A stretch of 64,000 nucleotides of DNA, from positions 1 to 64,000 of the forward strand of contig CAJUMB010000005.1 in assembly GCA_910587105.1 (NCBI GenBank), read 5' to 3'. Origin of the DNA: an uncultured Lachnospiraceae bacterium (GTDB taxonomy: Bacteria > Bacillota > Clostridia > Lachnospirales > Lachnospiraceae). Position 1 is the stretch's first letter; each line of letters starts with the position of its first letter. The translations under genes were made by a program, and so were the position numbers. The notes beneath the pieces are model-generated. The model was not told the DNA's origin. It did no database searches and saw only the letters and a program-made list of their open reading frames with translations. Positions 26,376 to 35,693 of the stretch are shown piece by piece.

Positions 26376-27655
26376 TTTCCAGCTCCTCCTGTCACAATTT
26401 CTGCAGGTGCGGATATTTTTCCGGTCACTGCGCTGGCGGCGGCAACTGCCGGACTTGCCAGATATACTTCAGATTCCACATGACCCATACGGCCGACAAA
26501 ATTTCTGTTTGTGGTGGAGATACACCTCTCTCCCTCTGCCAAAATTCCCATATAGCCCCCCAGACAAGGACCGCAGGTGGGAGTGCTGACTACAGCCCCC
26601 GCCTCCACAAATATCTTTACCAGACCTTCTTCTATCGCCTGCAGATAAATCTCCTGGGTAGCCGGTATTACGATACAGCGCACACCTTTTTTTACTTTAC
26701 GCCCTTTCAGGATATTGGCAGCACAGCGGAGGTCTTCCATCCGGCCGTTGGTACAGGAACCGATTACAGACTGGTCGATGGCTATCTCTTCTCCTATCTG
26801 GGAAATGCCCTTTGTGTTTTCCGGAAGATGCGGGAAAGCAACCATTGGCTCCAGTTTTCCAAGATCAATGACATATTCCTGGTCATACTCCGCATCTGCA
26901 TCTGCCTCATATACCGTAAACTCTTTCTTAGAATGAGACCGCATATACTCGATTGTCTTATCATCCACAGGGAAAATTCCGTTCTTTCCTCCTGCCTCGA
27001 TGGCCATATTAGCAATGGTAAAGCGGTCATCCATACTCAGTCCGGACACTCCGTCTCCCACAAACTCCATAGACTTATACAATGCCCCGTCCACACCGAT
27101 CATGCCAATAATGTGCAGAATCACATCTTTACCGCTGACCCATCTGGGCAGTGTACCCGTCAACACAAATTTCAGAGCAGACGGCACTTTAAACCATGCC
27201 TTGCCCGTAGCCATGCCAGCGGCCATATCTGTGCTGCCCACACCTGTGGAAAATGCTCCCAGCGCACCGTATGTACAGGTATGAGAATCTGCACCAATGA
27301 CCACGTCTCCGGCAACAGTCAGCCCCTTCTCCGGAAGAAGAGCATGTTCAATTCCCATCTCTCCCACATCAAAAAAATTAGTAATTTGATGTTTGTGTGC
27401 AAATTCCCGTACACATTTACAATGCTGAGCCGACTTAATATCTTTATTTGGTACAAAGTGATCCATCACCAGGGCGATCTTGTCTTTGTGGAAAACAGTA
27501 TCCACTGTCATCTGTTCCATTTCATGGATTGCCACTGGGGAAGTAATATCATTTCCCAGCACCAAATCTAAATCTGCTTCAATTAACTGCCCTGCCTCCA
27601 CACTCTCCAAACCGGCATGGGCAGCGAGTATCTTCTGGGTCATTGTCATTCCCAT
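26372..27655 (-). CDS. leuC: 3-isopropylmalate dehydratase large subunit
   Basis: The 427-residue aconitase-family protein binds the 4Fe-4S cluster through Cys in VIGSCTNGRM and the pair in STPTCGPCLGG. Other landmarks are DHFVPNKDIKSA and GADSHTCTYGALGAFSTGVG. The compact length marks the archaeal/HacA-like LeuC. The first of three near-by ATG codons lies eight bases after AAGGAGGA and is chosen. It is separated from ilvC by a chemotaxis receptor and a DUF4234 gene, an unusual interruption of the branched-chain cluster. Confidence 0.95.
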   Translation of the reverse strand: MGMTMTQKILAAHAGLESVEAGQLIEADLDLVLGNDITSPVAIHEMEQMTVDTVFHKDKIALVMDHFVPNKDIKSAQHCKCVREFAHKHQITNFFDVGEMGIEHALLPEKGLTVAGDVVIGADSHTCTYGALGAFSTGVGSTDMAAGMATGKAWFKVPSALKFVLTGTLPRWVSGKDVILHIIGMIGVDGALYKSMEFVGDGVSGLSMDDRFTIANMAIEAGGKNGIFPVDDKTIEYMRSHSKKEFTVYEADADAEYDQEYVIDLGKLEPMVAFPHLPENTKGISQIGEEIAIDQSVIGSCTNGRMEDLRCAANILKGRKVKKGVRCIVIPATQEIYLQAIEEGLVKIFVEAGAVVSTPTCGPCLGGYMGILAEGERCISTTNRNFVGRMGHVESEVYLASPAVAAASAVTGKISAPAEIVTGGAGN

Positions 27656-27691
27656 TTACTCTTCCTCCTTGTTCCAATCACCAGATACATA

Positions 27692-29362
27692 TTAATTTCT
27701 GATTCTGAATCTGCTTACGAAGTCTTTCAGTATCTGTGCCTGATCAGACAATTCTTCACTGGCCGCCGCACTCTGCTGCGCCGTAGCGGAGTTTGTCTGT
27801 ACCACGCTTGAAATCTGATCCACACCCTCTGTAACCTGGGCGATAGCCTGGGCCTGTTCATTGGAAGCTGTGGAAATTTTGTTGACAATTGAAGTAATAT
27901 TTTGAGCCCCTTCCACCGCCAGTGTAAGAGCCTCTGCCGTTTCACCTGCAATGGAGGTTCCCCGTTCCACAGCCTGCAGTGAATTTTCAATCAAAATCGA
28001 AGTATTTTTACTAGCCTCGGCACTCTTGGATGCCAGACTGCGCACTTCATCTGCCACTACTGCAAATCCCTTTCCTGCAGCACCTGCCCTGGCAGCTTCC
28101 ACCGCCGCATTCAAGGCGAGAATATTCGTCTGGAATGCAATATCTTCAATGGTTTTAATAATCTTTCCAATTTCGCTGGAACTCTTGCTGATGTCTTCCA
28201 TGGCGCCGATCATTTCCTGCATTTTCTCGTTGCTGGCAGCCATCTCTCCGCCCACACGTTCAGCAGCCTGGCTGGCCTCTTCTGCGTTATGAGCGTTATC
28301 TTTCACCTGAGAAGAAATTTCTGTAATCGTGGCAGCCAATTCCTCAACAGAAGAAGCCTGCTCCGTAGCTCCCTGAGATAACGCCTGAGAACCGTCCGAT
28401 ACCTGTACAGACCCAGAAGCCACCTGGTCGGCTGATAGATTCACCTGAGAAAGCGTATCGCTTAAATTCCCACGGATTGTGCGGAGAGATTCCAGAATAT
28501 CTGCAAAATCTCCTACATAATAATCCACCGCACCGCTCATTACAGTAAAGTTACCGGAAGCCATTTCTTTGAGCATCTGGGACTCATCTGTAATAATAGA
28601 CTTGAGTGTATCTGCTAGATGACGGATATTTTCTGATAAAACACCCAGTTCATCTCTCGACTCATAATTGACTTCCACATCAAGATGGCCCTCAGCCATC
28701 TGTATAGCAGCATTTTCAATCTCCTCTATGGGGCCTTTCAGACCTTTCGTCACAGTTGATGACAGCCACAGGGTAATCAACAGTGCAATCACCGCTATAA
28801 TCATAACTGCAATCTGCACTGCCAGCTGGATTCTGCTGGAGGACTGCATGGTCTTCTCGTTCAAATCATCAAGTGTACCTTGCAGTTCTATCAGCTTGTT
28901 GTTTACCTGTTCCATAATCGGCTCATAGGATTTAAGGTAGATTGCCTCTGCTTCAGTTTTCTGGTCCTGCATACTGATAATCTGATTCAAATACTCATCT
29001 GCCTGACTCATCAGGGACTGAATCTCGTTAAGTAAAGCCTTTCCATCCGGGTAAAGTTTAGTCGTCTTGTCCAGCAGCTCCAGAAAATAGTCTATCTCGC
29101 TGCGTGCGTCCTCCAGGCTTTCCCGGGCTTTCTGCCCATCGTCTGTAAAGAAACTGATAGACATGTCCTTCATACATCTCTGTCCGGCCCTGCGCATATC
29201 CATTGTATATGTACTGACCTGATAATTTTCCTTATAAAAATTTTCCAGACTGTTGCCGATTTCAGCCATACTAAGCTGTGACACCGCAACAGTTATCAGG
29301 TACAATACAATGATTGTACCAAATGTAATCAGTAATTTCTTTCCGATTTTTAAGTTTTTCAT
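27692..29362 (-). CDS. methyl-accepting chemotaxis protein
   Basis: The 556-residue receptor has a membrane segment at about 9-30, an extracellular four-helix-bundle ligand domain (31-183), a second segment at about 184-205 (AVMIIAVIALLITLWL), a HAMP domain, and the cytosolic signalling tip with IAFQTNILALNAAVEAARAG, VADEVRSLASKSAEAS. It should signal through CheW/CheA, although no che or flagellar genes are in the window. It lies between ilvC and leuC on the same strand, which suggests ties to amino-acid supply (inference). Confidence 0.95.
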   Translation of the reverse strand: MKNLKIGKKLLITFGTIIVLYLITVAVSQLSMAEIGNSLENFYKENYQVSTYTMDMRRAGQRCMKDMSISFFTDDGQKARESLEDARSEIDYFLELLDKTTKLYPDGKALLNEIQSLMSQADEYLNQIISMQDQKTEAEAIYLKSYEPIMEQVNNKLIELQGTLDDLNEKTMQSSSRIQLAVQIAVMIIAVIALLITLWLSSTVTKGLKGPIEEIENAAIQMAEGHLDVEVNYESRDELGVLSENIRHLADTLKSIITDESQMLKEMASGNFTVMSGAVDYYVGDFADILESLRTIRGNLSDTLSQVNLSADQVASGSVQVSDGSQALSQGATEQASSVEELAATITEISSQVKDNAHNAEEASQAAERVGGEMAASNEKMQEMIGAMEDISKSSSEIGKIIKTIEDIAFQTNILALNAAVEAARAGAAGKGFAVVADEVRSLASKSAEASKNTSILIENSLQAVERGTSIAGETAEALTLAVEGAQNITSIVNKISTASNEQAQAIAQVTEGVDQISSVVQTNSATAQQSAAASEELSDQAQILKDFVSRFRIRN

Positions 29363-29409
29363 ACCATTCTCCTTGTCTAAAAGTTACCGTGCAGTCCTGA
29401 TTCTGCACA

Positions 29410-29775
29410 TCAATAGGGTGAAGATCCAAAGGACGCATAATACCGGTTCAATTCGCTCTGAGCTACTGCGTAGGTCACAATCCCCAAACCAAATATCTGC
29501 AGTAACAGGTACAGCAGCCCTGAATTATCTGTATATCTTCCGCTTCTGCTGTTAATCCGGTCGATCCTCTGTCCCAGCTGATAAGCCCAGTAAATCCCAT
29601 ATATACCACAAGTCACCACGGTCAGCAGGAGCACCATGCCTCCGCTGGTGCCGCTTTCCCCCGCTGCCTCCAGTGAATCATTATTCAAAACAAGCATCCA
29701 GTATATACCGAATATGCCGCAGGTCACAATTGTAAGTATTACATAGACAGCTACATTTCTCTCTGCAGGTATCAT
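29410..29775 (-). CDS. DUF4234 membrane protein
   Basis: The 121-residue protein contains an internal duplication typical of DUF4234: TIVTCGIFGIYWMLVLNND near residue 14 and TVVTCGIYGIYWAYQLGQR near residue 51, each a membrane segment followed by a short acidic or basic loop, then a third segment (LLYLLLQIFGLGIVTYAVAQ). It should be a small inner-membrane protein of unknown role. It lies 17 bases from ilvC, so it is part of the branched-chain transcript. Confidence 0.85.
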   Translation of the reverse strand: MIPAERNVAVYVILTIVTCGIFGIYWMLVLNNDSLEAAGESGTSGGMVLLLTVVTCGIYGIYWAYQLGQRIDRINSRSGRYTDNSGLLYLLLQIFGLGIVTYAVAQSELNRYYASFGSSPY

Positions 29776-29791
29776 TGATTAAATCCCCATA

Positions 29792-30805
29792 TTAATTGTC
29801 TAACAACTTGTTCTCATTATTCCAGCTGTACAGCTTCCTCAGTTCTTTTCCCACAGTCTCTAACTGATGACCGGCCTCAATTCTTCTCTTAGCCATAAAT
29901 TTGGGACAGCCCACCTGGTTCTCTGTCAGCCAGTCGCGGGCAAAAGTTCCCTCCTGAATATCTTTGAGAATCTGCCGCATGGTATTCTTGGTCTCCTCTG
30001 TGACAATCTTCGGCCCTGTGATATAATCTCCATATTCTGCTGTATTGGAAATAGAATAACGCATACCGGCAAAACCGCTCTGGAAGATCAAATCCACAAT
30101 CAGCTTCATCTCATGGATACACTCAAAATATGCACTCTCCGGCTCATAGCCTGCTTCCACCAGCACTTCAAATCCTGCTTTCATCAAAGCGGTTACACCG
30201 CCGCATAACACAGCCTGCTCACCAAACAAATCCGTCTCTGTCTCCTCACGGAATGTAGTCTGCAGAACCCCTGCGCGCGCGCCGCCGATGGCCAGTGCAT
30301 ATGCCAGAGCCAGATCATGGGCTTTGCCTGTGAAATCCTGCTGTACAGCGATTAGACAGGGAACTCCTTTTCCTTCCTGGTACTGGCTTCTCACCGTGTG
30401 CCCCGGTCCCTTTGGAGCGATCATAGATACATCCACATTTGCCGGAGGCTTAATCTGCCCGAAGTGAATTGCAAAACCGTGGGCAAACATAAGCATATTT
30501 CCTTCTTCCAGATTGGGTTCAATGGATTCTTTATACATTGCAGCCTGTTTTTCATCGTTGATCAGAATCATGATGATATCTGCTCTCTTTGCCGCCTCAG
30601 CAGCTGTATATACTTCAAATCCTTGTTCTTCTGCACGTTTCCAGGATCTGCTTCCCTCATAAAGGCCAATAATCACTTTACACCCAGACTCTTTCGCATT
30701 TAGGGCATGTGCATGTCCCTGGCTGCCGTAGCCGATCACCGCAATCGTCTTTCCTTCCAACAAAGAAAGATTACAGTCCTCCTGATAGTAAATTTTTGCT
30801 GCCAT
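29792..30805 (-). CDS. ilvC: ketol-acid reductoisomerase
   Basis: The 337-residue class I enzyme performs the second step of valine, leucine and isoleucine synthesis. The NADPH loop is VIGYGSQGHAHALN at about residue 21, the metal ligands are in TFREETETDLFGEQAVLCGG near 190 and ECIHEMKLIVDLI near 227, and SNTAEYGDY is also present. The longer frame adds 13 residues upstream, but AGGAGGA stands seven bases before the ATG of MAAKIYY, so the shorter start is used. Confidence 0.97.
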   Translation of the reverse strand: MAAKIYYQEDCNLSLLEGKTIAVIGYGSQGHAHALNAKESGCKVIIGLYEGSRSWKRAEEQGFEVYTAAEAAKRADIIMILINDEKQAAMYKESIEPNLEEGNMLMFAHGFAIHFGQIKPPANVDVSMIAPKGPGHTVRSQYQEGKGVPCLIAVQQDFTGKAHDLALAYALAIGGARAGVLQTTFREETETDLFGEQAVLCGGVTALMKAGFEVLVEAGYEPESAYFECIHEMKLIVDLIFQSGFAGMRYSISNTAEYGDYITGPKIVTEETKNTMRQILKDIQEGTFARDWLTENQVGCPKFMAKRRIEAGHQLETVGKELRKLYSWNNENKLLDN

Positions 30806-30875
30806 TGTTTCATTCCTCCTGCTAAATAGTTTTTTCTGTTGCATGTAAGAGCTTGGTGAAAAAGAAGATAGAATG

Positions 30876-31376
30876 CTACTTCAGGAAACGGACGTCATCC
30901 GCCCCTCTGGAAAGCCCTGTCAAACCAGTCCTGGCCAGCTCCAAAATCTCATATCCTTCCAGCAGACTGATAAAAGCCTCTAATTTATTCCTGGTTCCTG
31001 TCAATTCGATCACCAGCGATTTCTGCCCAATGTCCACAATATTTGCCCGGAACACATTGGCAATGGATATCACATTCTGCCTTTCCTCAACAGTTGCCGC
31101 CACTTTCACCAGAAGCAGCTCCCGGTTTACACTTTTCTCCGGTTCCAGGACTTTAATATCAAGAACATCCACCAGCTTGGATAACTGATTCGTAATCTGC
31201 TCCAGAATCAGCTCATCTCCCGATGCCACCACGGTCATCCTGGTAAATTTGGGGTCAGCGGTCACTCCTGCCGTTATGCTGTCGATGTTATATCCCCGCC
31301 TGCTGAACAAGCCTGCGACCCGGCTCAATACACCCGCCGTATTATCTACTAAAATGGACAGTACTCTTTGTTTCAC
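30876..31376 (-). CDS. ilvN: acetolactate synthase small (regulatory) subunit
   Basis: The 166-residue protein has an N-terminal ACT domain (RVLSILVDNTAGVLSRVAGL, then FSRRGYNIDSITAG) and a C-terminal ALS small-subunit domain (MTVVASGDELILEQITNQL and the INVFRANIVDIG-type block). It carries valine feedback control of the catalytic subunit IlvB. No ilvB is adjacent in this window. It is the first gene of the operon, 70 bases before ilvC. Confidence 0.95.
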   Translation of the reverse strand: MKQRVLSILVDNTAGVLSRVAGLFSRRGYNIDSITAGVTADPKFTRMTVVASGDELILEQITNQLSKLVDVLDIKVLEPEKSVNRELLLVKVAATVEERQNVISIANVFRANIVDIGQKSLVIELTGTRNKLEAFISLLEGYEILELARTGLTGLSRGADDVRFLK

Positions 31377-31419
31377 TGGCTATTCTTCCTTTCATCGGTT
31401 CTTTATAAATTTCCTTTTA

Positions 31420-31448
31420 ATTTTACCAATTTCTAATTTCTTTGTCAA
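31420..31448 (-). promoter_or_regulatory. sigma-A promoter of the ilvN-ilvC operon
   Basis: TTGACA and TAAAAT, 17 bases apart on the minus strand, about 45 bases before the ilvN ATG. The short leader leaves no room for a T-box. Confidence 0.7.
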
Positions 31449-31487
31449 TGGGGGCCGCATGAGAAACATTGTAAAAAATGATTGCAT

Positions 31488-31518
31488 TTGTATAGAATAA
31501 CGTATATACTTATATACT
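31488..31518 (+). promoter_or_regulatory. possible promoter of the receiver-GGDEF gene
   Basis: TTGTAT at 31488-31493 is followed 17 bases later by TATATA and 19 bases later by TATACT. The region is very A/T-rich and contains short ATATA repeats, so the choice of -10 is uncertain. Confidence 0.4.
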
Positions 31519-31606
31519 ATATAGGCTAATTTATATAAAGTATATTTCTTGATAATTAATGATACAGGCACCAGTTCAAACACATAATATGGGGTGGAGT
31601 ATAATT

Positions 31607-32524
31607 ATGGATAAGATATTGATTATTGATGACAGCCATCTGCAGGCTGAGGCTTTAAAGCAGATTCTGGAAAATGATTATGAAATCACCGTCAGCCATA
31701 CGGCAGAGGACGGTCTGCGGAATGCAAAATCCGGAGTCTATTCTCTCATTCTTTTGGATATTATCATGCCGGATATTAACGGGTTTCTGATTCTGGAACA
31801 GTTGCAGGAAACTTTTTTGACCAAGTATATCCCCGTCATACTGATTACCTGTTTAAATGACGAGCGGAACGAAGAACGGGGGCTTTCCCTGGGAGCGGTG
31901 GACTATATTGTCAAGCCTTTCAAACCGGTAATCGTAAAAGCCCGGGTAAACACACACATTAAATTATTCCGTTACCAGATGAGATTCCGGCGTCAGGCTA
32001 TGTTTGACGAACTGACCGGCATCGCCAACCGGCGGAACTACAGCACCGAAAGTCTGAAGAAATGGAGAGAAGCCATACGGCTTGGACTTCCATACACAAT
32101 CTGTATGATTGATGTAGACAAGTTTAAAGTTTATAATGATACATTCGGACATCCGGCCGGGGATCAGATTCTGATTGCTGTGGCAAAAGCAGTGTCTTCT
32201 TATATGCATCGCGCTACAGACTTCTTTGCCCGTTACGGCGGCGAAGAGTTTGTAATGATTCTAATTGGAAATGACGCGGAATCTTCCTATAAGTATCTGA
32301 AGAAAATCCGCCAGGCAATCGAAGACCTTCACCTGCCTCATGCCCCCTCTACCGCCAAATGGGTTACTGTCAGCATAGGCGGAATCACCCTGACTCCCAA
32401 AGAGGGCGACCAGTATGAAACTTTCCTGAAAATTGCAGACAACATGCTGTATGATGCGAAAGAATACGGACGCAACATGGTCGTGTGGTCAAATAACGGC
32501 CAGGAGCAATGGAGAGAGAAATAA
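31607..32524 (+). CDS. receiver-GGDEF diguanylate cyclase (PleD-like response regulator)
   Basis: The 305-residue protein joins a receiver (ILIIDDSHLQAEALKQIL, Asp in ILLDIIMPDINGF, Lys in YIVKPFKP) to a GGDEF domain with MFDELTGIANRRNYSTE, DVDKFKVYNDTFGHPAGDQ and an intact RYGGEEFVMIL. It should make cyclic di-GMP when phosphorylated. No classical RxxD inhibitory site was evident. It converges on a hybrid sensor kinase that could be its phosphodonor, and the EAL protein at 21704-23386 would counter it. The start follows GGGTGGAG. It has its own terminator. Confidence 0.93.
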   Translation: MDKILIIDDSHLQAEALKQILENDYEITVSHTAEDGLRNAKSGVYSLILLDIIMPDINGFLILEQLQETFLTKYIPVILITCLNDERNEERGLSLGAVDYIVKPFKPVIVKARVNTHIKLFRYQMRFRRQAMFDELTGIANRRNYSTESLKKWREAIRLGLPYTICMIDVDKFKVYNDTFGHPAGDQILIAVAKAVSSYMHRATDFFARYGGEEFVMILIGNDAESSYKYLKKIRQAIEDLHLPHAPSTAKWVTVSIGGITLTPKEGDQYETFLKIADNMLYDAKEYGRNMVVWSNNGQEQWREK

Positions 32525-32544
32525 TTTATTTACATACGCGGGAT

Positions 32545-32597
32545 AAAAAAACGGGAAGATATACCAAAATTACCTTTGGCATATCTTCCCGTTTTTT
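32545..32597. terminator. bidirectional terminator between cyclase and sensor kinase genes
   Basis: The arms AAAAAACGGGAAGATAT and ATATCTTCCCGTTTTTT pair, with CCAAA/TTTGG inside. T-runs on both strands serve both convergent genes. Confidence 0.93.
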
Positions 32598-32620
32598 AAC
32601 GCATATAGAAGACTTTTTGT

Positions 32621-35161
32621 TTATATGTATTTCTTCAAATGCCGGGATACTTCCCGTATATCAATGGGTTTGGCTATATGAGCATTCATGCCGCACTCCA
32701 GACACTTTTTCATATCCTCAGAAAAAGCATCCGCTGTCATGGCAATAATGGGGATGTCCGCATCTTCCCTGTCCAGGGCACGTATGGCTGTGGTTGCCTC
32801 AAAACCTGTCATCACAGGCATACGGAGATCCATCAAAATGGCGTCATAAAAGCCCACAGGAGACTGTTGAAACTTCTCTACACATATCTGGCCGTTTTCC
32901 GCCCATTCCAATTCCAGTCCCAGATCACTCAGCAATTCCATGGCCACTTCCCAGTTCAGCTCATTATCTTCGGCCACCAGCACTCTTCTTCCGCTGAGCT
33001 CCGGCTGGTTTTCTTCTGCACGCACATCCGGAATCACCTGATTATCCGCAAATGGCTTTAATCCGTAAAACAATGTGGATTTGAAGAGAGGTTTTGAAAT
33101 AAACCCGGTAATCCCCGCATCCCTGGCATCTTTTTCGATCTCCCCCCAGTCATAAGCCGAGATCAGCAGAATCGGAATCTCCTCCCCTGTACACCTGCGT
33201 ATTTCCCGAGCCGTGGTGATACCGTCCATCCGAGGCAGTTTCCAGTCTAACAGAATAATGTGGTAACCGTCATGTAAACGATGCCGTTTCTCAACCATTT
33301 TCACAGCGCTTTCCCCGTCAAGGGCCCACTCTGCTTCAATGCCGATTTCTTTCAGGGAGTCCACCGTTGACCTGCACATATCCTCGTCATCATCTACTAC
33401 CAGCATTTTCCACTGGGGCAGTACCATATCCATTTCCTGAACCGAAGCTTTTTCCATATCCAGTATTACATGAAATTCTGTTCCTCTTCCCAGTTCGCTT
33501 TTCACGTCAATGGTACCTTCCATGGCGTCTATAATATACTTGGTGATTGTCATGCCCAGTCCGGTGCCTTCTGTTTTGTTTACCCGGGTGCTGTCTTCTC
33601 TCGTAAAAGAATCATAAATTTTCTGCTGAAACTCCGGCGCCATTCCAATACCGGAGTCTTTCACATGGAGATGGACACGGACATGGGTATCTCCTACGGG
33701 AGATGCCTCCTGGTACATAGAAATCCCGATGGTTCCGCCTTCCGGCGTAAACTTCACCGCATTTGACAGCAGATTCAGCATAACCTGGTTCAGCCGTACA
33801 CTGTCTGAACAGACGTTTTCAGCCGATATATCCCGGATGAGGACATCAAATTTCTGCTTTTTAGCTTTTATCTGGGGCTGTACAATACTTACAATACTGT
33901 CCATCAGCTCTTTCAGGGAAACAATGTCTTTATTTAACGTCATTTTCCCGCTTTCAATCTTGGACATATCCAGCACGTCATTAATCAGTCCCAAGAGATG
34001 TTTACTGGACAAAGTGATTTTCTTCAGACAGTTCTGTACCTGCTGGATGTCATCAATATTTGCTGTGGCAATAGCCGTCATTCCCACAATTGCATTCATG
34101 GGAGTACGGATATCATGGCTCATATTGGAAAGAAACTCACTTTTGGCCTGATTGGCATACACCGCCTCTTGGCGGGCTGTATTCAATGCATATACCTGCC
34201 TGCGGGTCAAATTATAATACTTGAAAAAGACAAAGATCAGAGCCAGAAGTATAATACTGCAGCCCCCCAGCGTCATAGTCAGCCATTGGTGTCCTAAATT
34301 ACTAACTTGTTCGTTCAACTGCCCATAAGGCATCACAGTCACCAGGTACCACTCTGTATAAGGCAGATTAGATGAATACAGGTGCTGACGTCCGGAATCT
34401 GTTTCCAGAACGCTGGAGTATTTGCCGCCTTCCTGCATGGAACCAGCCAGACCCTGTATATATATCTCCATATCATTCCGATGCTCCTTGGCGCAGCTGG
34501 AGCGCAGCTGGTCAAAATAGTTGCTCTCTCGGGAATTAAATCCGTGAATGACAAAGCTGCCGTCCCTGCGGATAATATGTGAATAGGTCATGGTCCCCTC
34601 CCGATCCAGGGAAAGTGTTTCGCTGATATAGCTGACAGGAAGCCCAGCCACCAGTGCAATGCATTTTTCACCGCCATTCATGGGATACGATGCTGGAACA
34701 CCGAGAAGTACAATATCGTTTCCGACTTCATCTGTACCCACCGCCACTTTTTCCTCCCCATTTTGAAAAGAATTCAAAAACGGCTGGGGATCGGTCACAT
34801 GCAGAGTCCTGCCCTCTATCATTTCAAAATCCCCGTCTTCGGAATACAAAGCCAGGTAGTCAAAACCGCGGGCCTGGGCATTGTATACGAGTTCCTGTCC
34901 CTTTGCTGCATCCACACGCATTTCTGCCGGAGGAATTGTATCCACAAGGGCTTTTACCTGTGACAGACGAAGCTTGATCGTAGTCTCAAAATGCATAGAT
35001 ATCTGTTCGCTCATACTGGACATATATGTGGTTCCGATTTCGTTGATGGTATCCTCACTTTTCCGGTTCATGGACAATGCCAGAAAAGAAAAGATAAAAA
35101 CACTGAGCACAGATATCAATAGAAAACTAACTACTATGAAACGTGTTGTTTTATTCTGCAT
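32621..35161 (-). CDS. hybrid sensor histidine kinase with two receivers
   Basis: The 846-residue protein has a membrane segment at about 7-28, an extracellular dCache-like sensor to about 305, and a second segment (LTMTLGGCSIILLALIFVFF). The kinase core follows, with HisKA FLSNMSHDIRTPMNAIVG (phospho-His) and HATPase LNLLSNAVKFTPEGG and GTGLGMTI. Two receivers end the chain, with aspartates in IILLDWKLPRMDG and AILMDLRMPVMTG. No Hpt domain is present, so the final relay partner lies elsewhere or is the cyclase gene opposite. The ATG at 35161 follows AAGGAAGG. Confidence 0.93.
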   Translation of the reverse strand: MQNKTTRFIVVSFLLISVLSVFIFSFLALSMNRKSEDTINEIGTTYMSSMSEQISMHFETTIKLRLSQVKALVDTIPPAEMRVDAAKGQELVYNAQARGFDYLALYSEDGDFEMIEGRTLHVTDPQPFLNSFQNGEEKVAVGTDEVGNDIVLLGVPASYPMNGGEKCIALVAGLPVSYISETLSLDREGTMTYSHIIRRDGSFVIHGFNSRESNYFDQLRSSCAKEHRNDMEIYIQGLAGSMQEGGKYSSVLETDSGRQHLYSSNLPYTEWYLVTVMPYGQLNEQVSNLGHQWLTMTLGGCSIILLALIFVFFKYYNLTRRQVYALNTARQEAVYANQAKSEFLSNMSHDIRTPMNAIVGMTAIATANIDDIQQVQNCLKKITLSSKHLLGLINDVLDMSKIESGKMTLNKDIVSLKELMDSIVSIVQPQIKAKKQKFDVLIRDISAENVCSDSVRLNQVMLNLLSNAVKFTPEGGTIGISMYQEASPVGDTHVRVHLHVKDSGIGMAPEFQQKIYDSFTREDSTRVNKTEGTGLGMTITKYIIDAMEGTIDVKSELGRGTEFHVILDMEKASVQEMDMVLPQWKMLVVDDDEDMCRSTVDSLKEIGIEAEWALDGESAVKMVEKRHRLHDGYHIILLDWKLPRMDGITTAREIRRCTGEEIPILLISAYDWGEIEKDARDAGITGFISKPLFKSTLFYGLKPFADNQVIPDVRAEENQPELSGRRVLVAEDNELNWEVAMELLSDLGLELEWAENGQICVEKFQQSPVGFYDAILMDLRMPVMTGFEATTAIRALDREDADIPIIAMTADAFSEDMKKCLECGMNAHIAKPIDIREVSRHLKKYI

Positions 35162-35207
35162 CGTACCTTCCTTTCTCTGCAAAATTTATTTGCACTGTCT
35201 GTGATAT

Positions 35208-35687
35208 CTACTTATGATAGGGCTCTCCATTTATGATCCGATAACTGCGGTAGATCTGTTCTAACAAAATCACCCGCATAAGCTGATGGGGGTATGTCAT
35301 CTCTGAAAAGCTCAGTGCAAAATCAGATTTTTCCCGTATATTCCTGCCAAGGCCAAGAGAACCTCCGATTACAAATACAATGTGGCTGATACCCTGAACT
35401 GCTAGATTATCAATTTTCTGGGCAAATTTTTCGGATGAAAGCTGCCTGCCCAAAATCTCCAGTGTAATGACATAAGAATCTGCCGGAAGCCGCTTCAAAA
35501 GCCGCTCTCCCTCTCGCTGGCGCACCTGCTGCGCTGCGGCTGTCTCCAGCTGGTCTGGTGTCTTCTCGTCAGCCGTTTCCAGAATCTCCAGGCGGCAGTA
35601 CCTTCCCAGACGCTTGCTGTACTCCTGGACAGCTTCTCTGAGATAGGGCTCTTTTATTTTTCCCACGGTAAGTATTGTGATACGCAT
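35208..35687 (-). CDS. rlmH: 23S rRNA (pseudouridine-1915-N3)-methyltransferase
   Basis: The 159-residue SPOUT-fold enzyme methylates pseudouridine 1915 in helix 69 of 23S rRNA. It opens MRITILTVGKIKEPYLREAV, has the SAM-binding FVIGGSLGLGRNIREKSDFA block near residue 105 and ends with the usual LMRVILLEQIYRSYRIINGEPYHK segment (split across the last strand and helix). The length is exact for the family. It begins seven bases downstream of the TPR gene. Confidence 0.97.
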   Translation of the reverse strand: MRITILTVGKIKEPYLREAVQEYSKRLGRYCRLEILETADEKTPDQLETAAAQQVRQREGERLLKRLPADSYVITLEILGRQLSSEKFAQKIDNLAVQGISHIVFVIGGSLGLGRNIREKSDFALSFSEMTYPHQLMRVILLEQIYRSYRIINGEPYHK

Positions 35688-35693
35688 ACTGCA

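Noticed and set aside
26366..27571. Long + strand ORF of 401 codons opposite leuC
   Set aside because: It is antisense to an unambiguous LeuC with the Fe-S motifs in frame, has low-complexity Cys/His/Phe-rich composition, no ribosome site and no recognisable domain.
31377..31448. Leader attenuator or T-box before ilvN
   Set aside because: The leader is too short, with no competing hairpins.
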